This document shows, piece after piece, positions 22,229 to 34,398 of a DNA stretch of 64,000 nt. Position 1 is the stretch's first letter; the number at the start of each line of letters is the position of its first letter. Position numbers and translations under genes: made by a program. The DNA is from Azolla caroliniana (lineage: Eukaryota; Polypodiophyta), in the NCBI GenBank assembly GCA_043228905.1, contig JBHGNT010000007.1, positions 6,758,001-6,822,000 on the forward strand, read 5' to 3'. Below the pieces are notes generated by a model that was not told where the DNA came from, did not search any database, and was given only the letters and a program-made list of their open reading frames with translations.

Positions 22229-23147
22229 ACAAGTGCATCCAAATGGTGGCCCGAACAATTCGATCTAATTTTGTCCACTCATTCGGCTTGTATGCTTGTG
22301 GAGGATTTCTGAACTTGATCGGATCTATCTGACCTTTGACAATCAAGTATTCATGCATTTGTTCATTCTAGAAGATGAAGTTCGACCCGTAGAACTTCCT
22401 TAGACTCATCTCCGATGAGTCGGATGTTGTTGTCGTTTTGTGTCGGCTTGGGAAACTCTGTTCGAAGTCGACTACGAACAGTGGTATGGTGCAACCGGCT
22501 GGCTCACCCAAATTTGTTCTATCCGGATTTGGACACAAGCCGGATCGATTTCAAATGTCGGCTTGTTTGGTCCAAAGTGGCTATAGCCAATTTCGTGCCT
22601 AACTGAATTGAACCCGATTTTGCCGATTAGGTTTCGGATGGTGCTTAACTAAACCTGGCCAAAGTGACTACAGTTGGCACACCCAAATTCGTTCTATCCG
22701 GCGAGCTCACCCAATTGGCTTGTCTGAATATTGCCTAGTCGAATGGACCATGGATGGGGTTGTGCTTTGGGCCTGATCTGCTTCAAACGGTTACAACGAG
22801 CGAGTGAGTAGTGTCAGATGACCTATCTAATTGTCCTCTAACCTGATGAAGCGCGATTAAGGCTGATTCGATGAAAAGCTTACTCCGAGCAACTATAATC
22901 ACGGATGCAAAGTACAACTAGTTGGCTTACTTCAAGAGTGATCTAGTACAATGGAGTACGGGTTTTCAAGTGTTTCTTCTCTAGAAATGTGATCTTGTGG
23001 GGAGTTACTGGCCAAAAGATTTCATTCCGACTGAAATCTTAGAATTTGTTTTACCAAATGAAGTCAACCAAAAAATCTTCAGGGGATACCAGAGAATAAG
23101 TGTTGATGAAGACAAGAAGACAACCCGACTACAGAATTAAAACCTCA
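22229..23147 (-). other. leader/5' gag region of copia D
   Basis: Unique sequence between F and the D primer site. By position it is the untranslated leader and first part of gag, but no convincing frame survives. Confidence 0.45.
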
Positions 23148-23160
23148 AGCTTTGATACCA
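23148..23160 (-). promoter_or_regulatory. primer-binding site of copia D
   Basis: The minus strand reads TGGTATCAAAGCT, a tRNA-Met-type site with one change, two bases from the 5' LTR. Confidence 0.75.
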
Positions 23161-23162
23161 AA

Positions 23163-23535
23163 TGTGGTAAGCGCAGCCGTCAATGCGGAACATGATCAAC
23201 ACTCTTCAGTTGAAGAACACCCAATTGATGCAGATAAGAGGGACAAATAAGAAGAATAGATTGTATAACAAAGACAACATCACTAGATTCAAGATCAAAG
23301 ACAAGGCAAGAGAGAGAAAATAGAGAGGCACAAAAATTTATTTATGCTATTCTCAAATGTTACAGAATACAAGGATGTCACAAACTCAACAAGATCATGA
23401 CGAACTAGGTTACCAAGCCAGTTATATACCAACTGGGCTAGGGAATTGCACTTTGACATATTTACGTAATTGTCCTAAACCTAGTTTGTCCAATGGGATA
23501 GTGTGAATACGTCCATTATACACTCGTATTTGAAA
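23163..23535 (-). repeat. 5' LTR of copia D
   Basis: 373 bp, TGTGGTAAGCG to TATTTGAAA on the plus strand; partner of 11585-11961. Confidence 0.85.
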
Positions 23536-23540
23536 GGTGC

Positions 23541-24740
23541 AACATGGATTTATAACAAGGATGGATATCTAACACAATATGCTAATCATTCAAATGACTG
23601 TAGACTAGCCTAGGGAGTCTACCCAAGAATTGATCACGAAACAACTAGATTTCGAAAATGGTTTGGTTGTTTATAAGAGAATTAATGGGTGCAATGGGTT
23701 CGGAGAGTGAATGGAGAAATAGTTGATACATTGTTGGACGAGTCAACATTGCATATGTTTCTCAATGGTGGTGTTACCCAACCCATTCCACTTCAAAAAT
23801 CATTGACATAAGGATGCCTATTAAGTACATTACTTTTTGTAATTGTAGATAATCCCATTCTAAAAGTGTCAGAGAATATGGCAAGCAAGGCAGAGGAAAT
23901 TCGTTGGATTTCAAGATCCCTGTGCTACTCAACACGAGTAGATGATCACATTATGTTTTTGGGTCTTAATTGAGATAACATTGATAAAGCCATGATAGTT
24001 TGAAAACTATGCCATTACTTTATATTTGAGCCTCAATAGGTGAAAATTGGTGCCCACTCATTCTGAAATAGGAAACTTCAAAATCTAAATTGGGCAAGAA
24101 TGTCTATTCAACATGGGATAATTTGTCATCAATTTAGGCTATTATGGTTCCTATGGTTTAGTACTTATTGCCTCTATTAAGAATGTAAAGAAACACGATT
24201 GACATGCTTTTATCTTCCTTGATTGTCAATTGTCAATCGTCTTCTTCTTCTTCTTCTTTGGTGGTGAAGAATATTATTGCCTCTATTCTTTTTTGGGTGG
24301 TGAGACTAACCATAGGCACGTCATCATGGAAGATAAATATTGTTAGAGGTACGAATTTTTTACCCAGTCAATAGATTTCCAGTTTTCCCACATTTAATTC
24401 AATTTGGAAGTATATTTTCACGGTGTCGGTGTAGGAATCCATGGAAGGGGTCAAAAACAACTTTCCAATGGGTGTTTCTACATGCAATGCTTGTTTTCCA
24501 ATTCTTGACGTATTTAGGTCTATGGCATGATTGGAGGATGCAAACCATATTTGTTTTTTATGGGGATGCAAAAATATAAGAGGAGAATAAGAGGTAATTT
24601 GTTGTGGCAATTTTCATTATTGTCATTGGAGGAGAACCAAATTCGTCCCCTAATTTGCTAGCATCATGGATTGGTTAATAATAAAATTCAAAGTGTTGCA
24701 CATGTTTTGATTGCATGTCACAACGTTATGTCAAGGTTAG
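23541..24740 (+). pseudogene. LINE remnant, RT 3' half
   Basis: Continues the LINE cut by D. Near 23740-23860 the sequence reads STLHMFLNGGVTQPIPLQKSLT, then GCLLSTLLFVIVDNPIL. This is the VNG...F....RQGCPLSPLLF block of LINE RTs with the Q and P changed and a stop before GC. A VDDHIMFLGL stretch near 23940 is a decayed F/Y-ADD box. Beyond 24100 nothing is alignable by eye. Confidence 0.65.
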
Positions 24741-25460
24741 GTGCCACTACAACAAGGTACTCTATTCAGATATACGTTTAATATGTACAACAAAAACTTT
24801 TGATGCGAGAACAACAAGAGCATTTAGAGCTCCTCTATTCACATTGATTTTTATAATTCCAAAGTAGTGTTTTCTCGTGGGCTATTTTTTGCGAAGGCTT
24901 TTGACATCATATATGTCTATTATGATATTTATTATGAATAGTAATAACAATGTACCTAAACACAATTCTAGGTAATATATGAACCATCCGATGTAGACGC
25001 TCACACAAACTTTGATTGAGAGGGACAAAGAACTACAAAAAAAAAAAAGACGAAGAAATTGTCGGTGGGAGAAAAGGTGATGGATATATACAATTTGTGG
25101 GAGAAGAAAAAGAAGAAGAAGCAATGCAAGAAGTATGTTGACACTTTTTTCTTCATAACCTTTAATTGAATTGCGGGGCCCTTTCTCAAAATCGTGTTGC
25201 AATGAATCGGAATCGGACAAAGAAAGAAAGAGAGCAAGAAACGAATGGGGGGTTAAGAGAACAAAAAAGGAGCCGATCTTCTTCTAGCCTGTGCCTTCTT
25301 GCGATCGATTTAGCAAGTCTTGTGATATGTCATGGATGTATTTTGTATAATTGGTTCCGAAACTCAGATGCCAGTCGTGGGGAGAGGGGTTCCACACACG
25401 GGAGAGGAGAAGGAGGCGAGATGATGAGTTTTCTCGGGACATGGTGCGGGTGCATGAACA
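24741..25460. other. AT-rich intergenic, nothing recognised
   Basis: Small overlapping frames without motifs. Marks the transition from LINE to the ArfGAP promoter. Confidence 0.5.
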
Positions 25461-25477
25461 TATAGGTTTTGGTCGTG

Positions 25478-25700
25478 GTTGTGGTATGATTGAGACAAGA
25501 CAAGACAAGGCAAGACAAACGGAGTCGGGTCGTTCCCGTGTGCCCGAGTGACGGTTTTGATCGTCATTTGTCGGGGAGACGAGACGAGGCTCGTGTTTCG
25601 ATCGTTCTGTCTGTCCGAGTGACGGTTTTGATCATCGTCTGTTGTGGTATGATTGAGAGTGGGTAGACAGGCAGACAAGACAAACGGAGTCAGGAATCGG
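25478..25700. repeat. imperfect direct repeat upstream of ArfGAP gene
   Basis: GTGGTATGATTGAGA followed by AGACAAGACAAACGGAGTC occurs twice (about 25482-25525 and 25644-25692). CCGAGTGACGGTTTTGATC occurs at about 25543 and 25616. Local duplication in the distal promoter. Confidence 0.7.
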
Positions 25701-25799
25701 TCCATCCAGAATGTAGCGTTGGTCGGGATGGCCTGGCCCCCCCCCCGCACACCTCCTCTTCTTTGCAAGGAGAAACCACCCACCCAACACTACCACCAC

Positions 25800-26155
25800 C
25801 TAGAGAGAGAGAGAGACTAAAGAGAGAGAGAGAAACAAAGAGGAGGAGGAGGAGAAAGAAAGAAAGAAGAAGAAGAAGCAGAAAAAAGGAAGAAAAAACA
25901 AAGAAGAAGAAGGAAGAAGAAGGAGGAAGAAGAAGAGTAAGTCACAGTCCACAGAAAAACCACTCTCTCTCTCTCTCTCTAATCGGCACGTGCGGGAAAA
26001 ATATACATCCCCCCCCTCCTTCTCTGTGTTTCGCTCTGTTTCTTACCCTAACCCTAACCCTAACCCTCTTGTTTTGAACCATCTCCCTCCCCCTCCCTCT
26101 CTCTGAGTCCGTTTTCGTCCTCCTCCTCGCCTCGCCCATCTTCTTCTCCTTCGCC
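25800..26155 (+). promoter_or_regulatory. ArfGAP proximal promoter/5' leader with telomere motifs
   Basis: A purine-rich GA/GAA tract (25803-25935) is followed by a CT run (25962-25980). Then 26045-26067 holds more than three units of ACCCTAA, the plant telomere repeat (telo-box in reverse). Telo-boxes near start sites are well known in plant housekeeping genes. No convincing TATA was seen. Confidence 0.6.
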
Positions 26156-29100
26156 ATGGCTGTCGATGAATTCCAAGACAAGAACCTGATCTTCAAAAAG
26201 CTCAAATCCAAGTCTGAGAACAAGGTATATATATACTCAACACTCACAGAACCTCTCTCTCTCTCTCTTTCTCACCATCATTTCTTTGTTTCTATCTCCG
26301 TATTTCTGCCACTTCTTTTACAAATGTATACTCTTTCTTCACTTTGGCATGTTACCACTGGTCACAAACTAACTATCTCTGTCAGATCTGACGATCTCTT
26401 TTAATCTCCGATCTTTGGTTGAGGCCATAATCTCGTTTCTATTCTGGTGCAATTTACGGTGTATTATGATGGAAATGTGTCTTTGTTGAATAACATGATA
26501 GGTAGTTCCTATAGAGAGGGATCAAATCGAGGTGCTATATCGTTGAATATGTCAAGATGACTTGGAAAAGAGAGAATCCTCGATTATATTGGATCACCAC
26601 ATCTATACTTCTTATATAATGCTAGGGGAAGGAAGGATCGAGGTGCTACAAATAGAGTTTTGTAATGCTTAATTTTATGTTAGAGGAGAAGTCATGTGTG
26701 AGAGAGATAGAACTCGGGATATGTAGAATCCTCTATATATGAAGATATGGCTAACACTTCAATGCGATTGAAGAGATTCTCACCATATTCATACCTGGGT
26801 GGTATCAGATCTCTTCACATCCAGTCTTGATTCAGATCGCATCGTCTTATTACTTTTCACACTTTTCGTGTTCCTCTATCTCGAATGTAGTCAGATCCCT
26901 CAGTCGTTGTTGTTATATTACCAAGCTGAAGTTTTCCACGATTTATTTTCTGCATTTTCTTGACCTTCTAAACGGGAGCTTGATGACATTTCTGAAAATC
27001 TAGATTTGTTTTACACTCCTCTCGAAATCTCGTGCTTTCCAGATTCCTTTGGCTATAGATCTCAGTTATGTAATAAAGCCGAAGTTGTTTGATTAAATCT
27101 AAATCTTGTCATCGTCCTTTCTTCTACTTGGAGACACAATGCTTGAACTAGTAACTGGTTTCAACTATTAAATATCTTATGTGATAGATTAGGAGAAGTT
27201 ACATTACGATAGACGAGAATCTAGATGTTATATGTTGAACTGTGAACAACCTAACCTAGTATATAATCACATGTGCAAACTTATGCAGTTTAATACCATG
27301 AAACTTCACTTTTGCATATATATTCAAGGAATTTTCATTAATGCTATTTTCGTTTGACCTCGCAATTTCCATGATATGATTCATCACAATTTGCATATGA
27401 CTTCCATATAATTCCTCAGAATTCCCATATAATTCTTGGCAATTTCCTTTTGAGAGTTGTATCTATTTTAGAAATTTTAGAATCTTGAATTTGATTTAAT
27501 CGAGGAGCGTGTGGTTTAAGATTGGCCCTTGCACATTCAAGCAGACTAGCAGCTTCTTGTAACTTTGCTGGAGTGTTTATCTATATCAGAGACTCACAAC
27601 CTAGAGTCAGTTCAGAGTGTGTACAGTGCTTTTCCTTCAAGATCTGTGGCGTTCTTTTAGTTCTGGTTGGATCGTGAATTAGCTTGGATTTCTGCTTCCA
27701 TTTCAGTTATTTATTTTTCTTGCAAAGAGAGTGATGTTTCAGAATTTCTTTTTCGCAGGTGTGTTTTGATTGCTGTTCGAAAAATCCAACTTGGGCTTCA
27801 GTTACTTATGGAATTTTCATCTGTCTTGATTGCTCTGCTGTTCATCGAAGCCTCGGTGTCCATATTACCTTCGTGAGGTAAATACAACTCAATGAATCAT
27901 AAATGTTCTGAAGTTTCATGAAAATTTACTATTGGGCTGTGGGCAAAGCTTGAAACATACTTGAACATATGGATATTCATCCTCAATATCAATACTATTA
28001 TTAATTTAAATATACTCATATGTATAGTACATATAACATATTTCTGCAGTTACAAAGGCATATAAAACATGAAGATGTGATACAAGAGCACATTGATGTA
28101 TCAGAATTCTAGTAACACAGGCCAAATTTTAGTAATACAGTAAAAAAAGAAAAGTCTTGTATTTTTAACTCCAAACGTACAAGTATGTAGCAAATGTTTG
28201 ATACTTTGCTTTTGGGCATTCTGTTTTCTTTCTTATTTCGTCAATGACTGAAGTATCATGAATGCTATATTGCACATTTTTCCTCCTAAAGATATGTTGT
28301 TCTATTTTGTAATGGACTCCTAGATCCACAAACTTGGATAGTTGGACTCCAGATCAATTGAAAACTATGACCTATGGTGGAAATGCAAGAGCGAGTACAT
28401 TCTTTAAACAACATGGATGGACAGATGGAGGGAAAATGGAGGCCAAGTATACATCAAGAGCAGCTGAACTTTACAAGCAATTGCTTATGAAGGAGGTTTC
28501 ACAGTCATCAATCATTGTTAATGCTACTACTTCCACAAATGTACAGTCTCTGAAGACAAATGCATTTGATGCCTTTGCTAATGAGGATTTTGTTGAGATA
28601 ACAAGCTCTCTAAGCCAGGATACTACAAAAACTGAGCCTCAAATTGTTCCAATAGTAACAGTAGCTTCTCATCCTCCTTCTTCTAATGGTACGGTCAAGA
28701 GGCCTGTTTCACTTGGTGCTAAGAAGGTATCAGGAGGCAAGCCAAGTTCATTAGGTGTAAAGAAACTTACCTCAAAGGTTTGCTCTCTTCTTATTTGGGA
28801 TGTCATTTTTATTCATACACATTTTTAAGGGAAACCTTATCATTTTCTCTCTTTGCATTGTGAAAAATTGTGCCAATGTCAATGTTGCAAAGTCATTTTG
28901 CTATCATTTCACTCTTTATATTGTAAAAAAGTTGTGATTATCTATATTTTAAAGTCATGATTTCGGAGCAAACTGGTTGCACAAGCGAGATTGATCTAAA
29001 ATGACCAATAATGAACTAAACGTTAAGCCTATCAGTTAAGACATGAGCCCACATCCTTAAGTTGCAAAGCACAAGCTTTACAACTGCACCCTCATGTCTT

Positions 29101-31118
29101 ATATGTTTGAACTTTGAGAATTGCAACAAGGTAAACTTGGGGACCTATAAACAATTATTTTATATAAAGGCGATGGATTCAGGTGATGCGTTAGCAGTGA
29201 ATTTGTTGTTTTTTTGGCTAGTTTCAATGTTCTTATAATTTCTTTCTGTGTATGCTGTAGCCCAACGAGAACTTATACAACCAGAAGCCTTTGGAGGACG
29301 CTCCCAAAGTGGTTCCGTCTCATGGATCTAACGGCACTAACGGCACTAATGGCACTAATGGATCTAATCACATCTCTCGTTTTAACTACACTGAAGATTT
29401 ACTTCCCCCATCAAATTCAAAACCCACACCCATTTCCAATGGCCATATTTCAGCTCCTTCAGGTGGGGCTACTGATTTCTTTTCAGAGTTTGGAGGCTTA
29501 TCAAGCCTAAAAAAACAGCAAATGAATGGACGTTCAAAAGTTCAGGTAAACAAATTTTGTCTATTAGTAATATATCTACAGCTTTGCTAGTTTCTTAGCA
29601 GAAAATGGTGCTAAAGCTCCATCATTCTTCTCTCAGGTACAGGAGAGTAATGAAGCAAGAACCAAGTTTGCAAATGCAAAATCTATATCATCTTCTCAGT
29701 TTTTTGGCGATCAGAAAAAGGCTACAGATCCTGAAAGCCAAGCTCGGCTGCAAAAGTTTGCAGTATGTGTTCTCCCTTCACACAGAGTTTCAATCCTCGT
29801 CATACAAAATTTCAAATTTTAGTGTGGGGAACTCCAAAATACATCTGAGATTTTCTTTATTTCCCGAAATGCCTCAAGTTTTTTATTAGTTTGCCAAATG
29901 GCCTTGGTCAACCAATGAAAGGAAGAAAAAGGGGATTATTTGACCACATAATCGCTCAAATAGCCCCATAATTATACTTGGAGAAGAGGGGATGAATCAT
30001 GTGTATATTTAGCACATATAGTTACTCTTTCAGGCTTGGCCAAGGGCATTCATGGAAATCATGAAAATTTAAGGCATTTGGTGGAAATAAAGAAAAACTT
30101 GGGGTATTTCATTTCAGAGGTTCTCCCTTCCGGTTTCTCTGGTATAAAGTGCTAATGCAAAGTACTGTTTCCTATAGAATTCTTCTGCTATTTCTAGTTC
30201 CGATTACTTCAGCAACAATAGTGGAGGGGATGAAGAATTCGATGGCTCACCCTTTGACCTCACTGCAACTGAACTGATGAGCAAAATCTCACTTCAGGTT
30301 TCTCCATCTATTTCTTTCTGGCGAGACTGTGTATTTAGGTTAAACAAATGTTGATGTAGTGACGCAATCTACATTCACCATGGAAGGTTTGTATATACGT
30401 ATTGTACCATTAGCATTAAACTTGTGTTTATGTTATAATTTATATAACTATCACAGTTGAAGAGATAGAAAGTTGAAACCACAAAGAAAGTCTTGTCATT
30501 TAAAGATGTGGATTCAAAGGTTGCAATGACTCAACATCTATAAATGTAGGCACCATGCTTTCATATTAATAACAGAAAATTTTGACTATATATTTAGTTT
30601 CACGACGGGACATCAGAGAAATAATGTAAAACTTGGCCATTTCTGAGTTTTTCCGCAGTACAGTCTCTGTTATATATTAGGATCGATGCCACTGTAAAAA
30701 CTCCCAAAAGCCGTGAATTTTTCATTCTCTCCCCAAATGCATTGGTCAACCTCCAAAAGAGGGAAATGGGAGGAATAGACATAATTTCTCAAATAGCCCA
30801 TGTAATTGGTTCAAATGTGATTGCCCAAAGACATTTGTGGAAATAATGAGGAGCATTTGGGAAAATAAAGGAAAAAACCTGTCTTTCCCAGGTTTTCCAG
30901 ATATCTAAACTGAAATCCAGAACTCTACACATTATTATTATTATTGCTATTTCCTGCCCTCTTTCTCTCTCTCTCTTTCTCTCTCTGAATAATGGGAATT
31001 CTTTGTACAGGCATCTCAAGATATGACCAACTTAAAAGCCATGGCTGGTGAAACAGGAAGGAAGCTCTCATCCTTTGCATCAAGCTTTATCACAGATTTA
31101 CAAGATAGAATGGGCTAG
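26156..31118 (+). CDS. AGD8/9-like: ADP-ribosylation factor GTPase-activating protein (AGD8/9/10 type)
   Basis: Predicted 426-residue protein from seven exons: 26156-26224, 27759-27877, 28324-28777, 29261-29545, 29637-29762, 30178-30297 and 31011-31118 (stop TAG). All introns are GT-AG and phases agree. The zinc finger is C25-x2-C28-x16-C45-x2-C48, with arginine finger R53 in [16 protein letters not shown] and [10 protein letters not shown] follow as in ArfGAP2/3. A Glo3-type ISSxxxFG motif (ISSSQFFG) is at 326-333. A second copy, 356-363 (ISSSDYFS), has the final Gly changed to Ser. The family stimulates GTP hydrolysis on Arf1 in COPI coat cycling at the Golgi. Length fits Arabidopsis AGD8/9. 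The ATG opens exon 1 directly upstream of a conserved start (DKN-IF-KLK-KSENK). Exon 5 could instead start at 29643, six bases later. Confidence 0.93.
28978..29110. repeat. unassigned repeat-like segment in intron 3
   Basis: Sequence of tRNA-like flavour (AAGCCTATCAGTTAAGACATG) within the third ArfGAP intron. A box and B box are not clear; low support. Confidence 0.25.
29842..30118. mobile_element. MITE-like insertion in ArfGAP intron 5
   Basis: Terminal inverted repeats pair TTTTCTTTATTTCCCGAAATGC at the left with the complement of GCATTTGGTGGAAATAAAGA at the right, with about 220 bp between. The interior shares TTGGTCAACC and CTCAAATAGCCC with the element in intron 6. No coding potential. 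TSD not resolved. Confidence 0.6.
30700..30890. mobile_element. related MITE-like insertion in ArfGAP intron 6
   Basis: Shares the order CCCAAATGC, TTGGTCAACC, ATAATTTCTCAAATAGCCC, then GCATTTGGGAAAATAAAGG with the intron 5 copy, and has weaker terminal inverted repeats. About 190 bp. Confidence 0.55.
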
Positions 31119-33398
31119 TCTTCACGAGTATGGATACCTCCTATAATGCTAAATAATGGATCTTCTTTGTTAAGTAATATTTTTATGATGCTTCCTTCCA
31201 AGCAATTATCGAATCTGAAGAGGAAGTTACCATAAATAGAAAAAAGCTTGGGTTATTTTTTCTTTAACTTGACATTTTGGGAGATTACACTGCTATTTGT
31301 AACACTAAAGATATAATTATTTGGATTGTATCTCATTCATTACCAAACTCATTATTCTTTTATAAGCTGAGAAAGCATCCTATTTTTTAAAATATTTATT
31401 GATTATATGCCTCATTCAACCCTTGCCCATAACATAAGGCTTCGTGCTGTCTCAGATATGTTCTGCAATCTAGACAATTCATTTATGGTCATTGATTGAA
31501 GAATCATTTTTACATCGAGAGGAAGATCAAGTAAGCATTTTTTTGCTTATGATATTGTAGGTGTATCTATATCGAAACATGTGGCAACAGTTTTTCATTG
31601 ATGTTATCATGTGTCGAAATAGATTACGATCTGGGAATTGCCGTGTCAAATAATACTTATTCTATCTCTCTTTACACAGTAAATTACATTTGTTGTACCA
31701 AACGAGAAAACTATCATCTTCTCTGAATGGGCAAAACATGCCCACTAATCAGCTAGAGCCCGTCCTGTGACAAATTCTCTCATTTTCATTCTCATTCTCA
31801 ATGTCTTGTCAATGTCTGCTATAGTGTTCATTAATAAAATTCTCAAAAACTGAGCATTATCTATAAACAACTCACAAGGGAAAACGTCTCACTTTGATAT
31901 TTATTGTGGTGGAAGCTCTTTATGCATGCCCATTATTTCTCCATTTTTGGCCCTTGCCCATTGCCATTTCTATTCCCAATCAAGGGTTTTTTAGTGTTCT
32001 TAAGCTCTTATTCATTCATAGCTTTTGTGACTTTTATGTAGTGAAAGCCCCTTCCAAGTGCATGTCCTCCAATCTCGTGTGCTTGAAGTTCATCATAAAC
32101 TATACGTAGATCAATTTCCTTGGCAGTAGCTTGAGGGCATTGATAAGGATAATTAATTGTTGGCAATCCACCTTCCGTAAACACCATGCCGCGTTTTAAC
32201 ATGAACCAACTAATTGTTGTCTTGTATGACAAGTTGCATCTGGTTTCTCTTTTGCTCTACTAAAAACATAAGAGTGTGACCTGATCCAATTCATTTTCAT
32301 TTGTGAAATCCTAATGTCCTTTTTCCTTGCGAACTAATAAACTTTGTCATCTATGAAATATTAAACACTCAATGAATGATTGTATGTTGCAAGTCTAAAA
32401 CATGTAGATTTGACCCCTAAAATAACCTTGATTATGCTCCTATAAAATGTAATTTCAGAAATGTTTTGGAATAACATAGCCCACAAGTGTTATATGTCAT
32501 GCATTTGGTTCGAATAAAAAACTAGATATTCATATTGGCCCTTCTCGAGCCACATGCAAAATTTTAAAGCATTTGAACCATGTGGATGCAAATAACACTT
32601 CTCTAAGTACATCTACAAATGACCTTTCGCAAAACTATCCCATGTAACATCTTTGAACTTGTCTCATTTTTGTGGGTAGTAAATGAGAATATTTTTTTGG
32701 GTGACCTTAAAAGACTTTTTATGGTTGTTTGTTGGAGTATTTTTCAGATTCTTTGCTTGTTGATTGACAATTAGAACTTGTGTATTTATTGGATTTTCTC
32801 ACTAGATGTTTGCTACCTTGGGAGGTCTAGTAGGCTTATTTGGCTAATTTACAATTTGGCTCAACATATGCAATGTCACTCATTCATGATGGTAATGCTA
32901 GCAGCATACGATAAATAAACAAAACCACCAACATTGACAATAAATTCAAGACGCAAATGCTTACTAGTATGAGGAAAACCAATGACCTCGGCTTCCTTTC
33001 TCTTGACTAAATAGACAACTTTGAATATTGAATTGATCCATTTTTTATTCCATTTTTGGGATATGGTTAGTAAGCATGTCTTGTTACATGTGGTAGATCA
33101 ACCTTTTGGCTTTGCAGCCTTAGTGGGTGTGTTGTGGCCCACATCCCAGAAGCACCCAAACCCAAAAGGAAAATACTTTAGTCACTAAGCTTAAGAATTT
33201 TCTTATCTCATCTTCCCGGATGCCCAATCAATCAAAAACACTTTTTGGGATACGAACAAGCCAATATAGAGAAGACAACATTTGTCGTTGTTAATGAAAA
33301 CAAAAAAAGAATTGCATCTAAGTAAACTGAATTTATTAGTGTATGGACATTGAAAACCCTTGGTTATATATAGCTTTTAATCACTCTATTTTTGACCC

Positions 33399-33399
<1 letters not shown>

Positions 33400-33435
<36 letters not shown>
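33400..33435. repeat. (CA)n microsatellite
   Basis: About 18 CA units. Confidence 0.93.
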
Positions 33436-33437
<2 letters not shown>

Positions 33438-34315
33438 CACTCATAACTCTTGTGCACTAACTCACTTTGAAATTAGGAGCCCATCGCAGTTCAATTTCAA
33501 TGTGGTGTGCATACATCTTTTATATAATTAATTCATCATTGTCAAATCCATATGTCTATCACATTTCCATACTCCAACCATGTGTGTTTTGTTCCAATAA
33601 GTGTGAACGAAGGCTTAGGATGCTCTTCTGGGGAAATGAGAATGTGGCTTGGTAATTAAGCTTATTTAAGTGTGTAAAGTCAACTCGACCAACACAATAC
33701 CTTATCTAAGTTTTGTCATAACTTGAACACACAACTCATGATTAGAGCACAAGTTACAAGTTGGTTATAAGGTACACCTCCATTAACACCATTTCACATT
33801 AAATAAATTGATGTAGAAGGAACCCCTATTAATGAGTGTATCCACTTATGCATGGATGTATTGATATTAATTTGCATTCAGCGGCGCAAATTCCCGAATC
33901 CCAATATGCAAAAAACTTCAACCTGAGGGTATGTTGCAACTTGCATTAACTCATGGATTGAATCATGAATGTCACATGCGTGATAAACATGCAATCATGA
34001 GCATGCATAGACTAATTTCTTTTAGTTGCCCGAAGATTTTGATCTGAAGAAACCAACACAATTACCTATCCATTACCTCTTACTCAATGTTAGGGTCTCC
34101 ATATAACTCTATGTTGGGTACAAGCGAGGAGACTCTTCGACTACAAGTTCATGACGCTAGGGATCACACTCTACTACATTGCGCTACCTCCAATGGAATT
34201 TAATTTTGCATTCTCTATGTTGTAAACCCGAACCATACATTTCTCTTGTAATTGCAATGTGCGTGCCATACATATGATGTGACATTGTGTCTTGGAGAAC
34301 CATAATATATGTGTG

Positions 34316-34398
34316 TCCGCGTGCGCGTGCGCGTGCATGTATGTATGTATGTATGTATGTATGTATGTATGTATGTATGTATGTATGTATGTATGTAC
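34316..34398. repeat. (GCGTGC) then (ATGT)n microsatellite
   Basis: A short alternating GC/GT stretch (34318-34335) runs into about 15 ATGT units. Similar shorter ATGT tracts occur at 35445-35480. Confidence 0.92.

Larger units (their letters stand above)
11585..23535 (-). mobile_element. old Ty1/copia element D (TNT1-94-like)
   Basis: LTRs at 11585-11961 and 23163-23535 are direct repeats of about 375 bp with noticeable divergence. They are flanked by GGTGT (11580-11584) and GGTGC (23536-23540), a 5-bp duplication with one change. Minus orientation follows from the primer site beside the right LTR and the polypurine-like ATCCCCCGTAATGGG beside the left. The interior keeps RT/RNase H (12187-13620) and a gag piece (20031-20400). 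Protease and integrase are gone, replaced by E1/E2; element F sits in the gag region. D split a LINE. Confidence 0.85.

Noticed and set aside
25763-26077. Arg/Lys/Glu-rich frame upstream of the ArfGAP gene
   Set aside because: Translation of the purine-rich leader tract; no conserved content.
32008-32232. Possible copia RNase H end (IDLRIVYDELQ)
   Set aside because: Similarity is short and key residues are missing; kept only as a hint in the intergenic entry.
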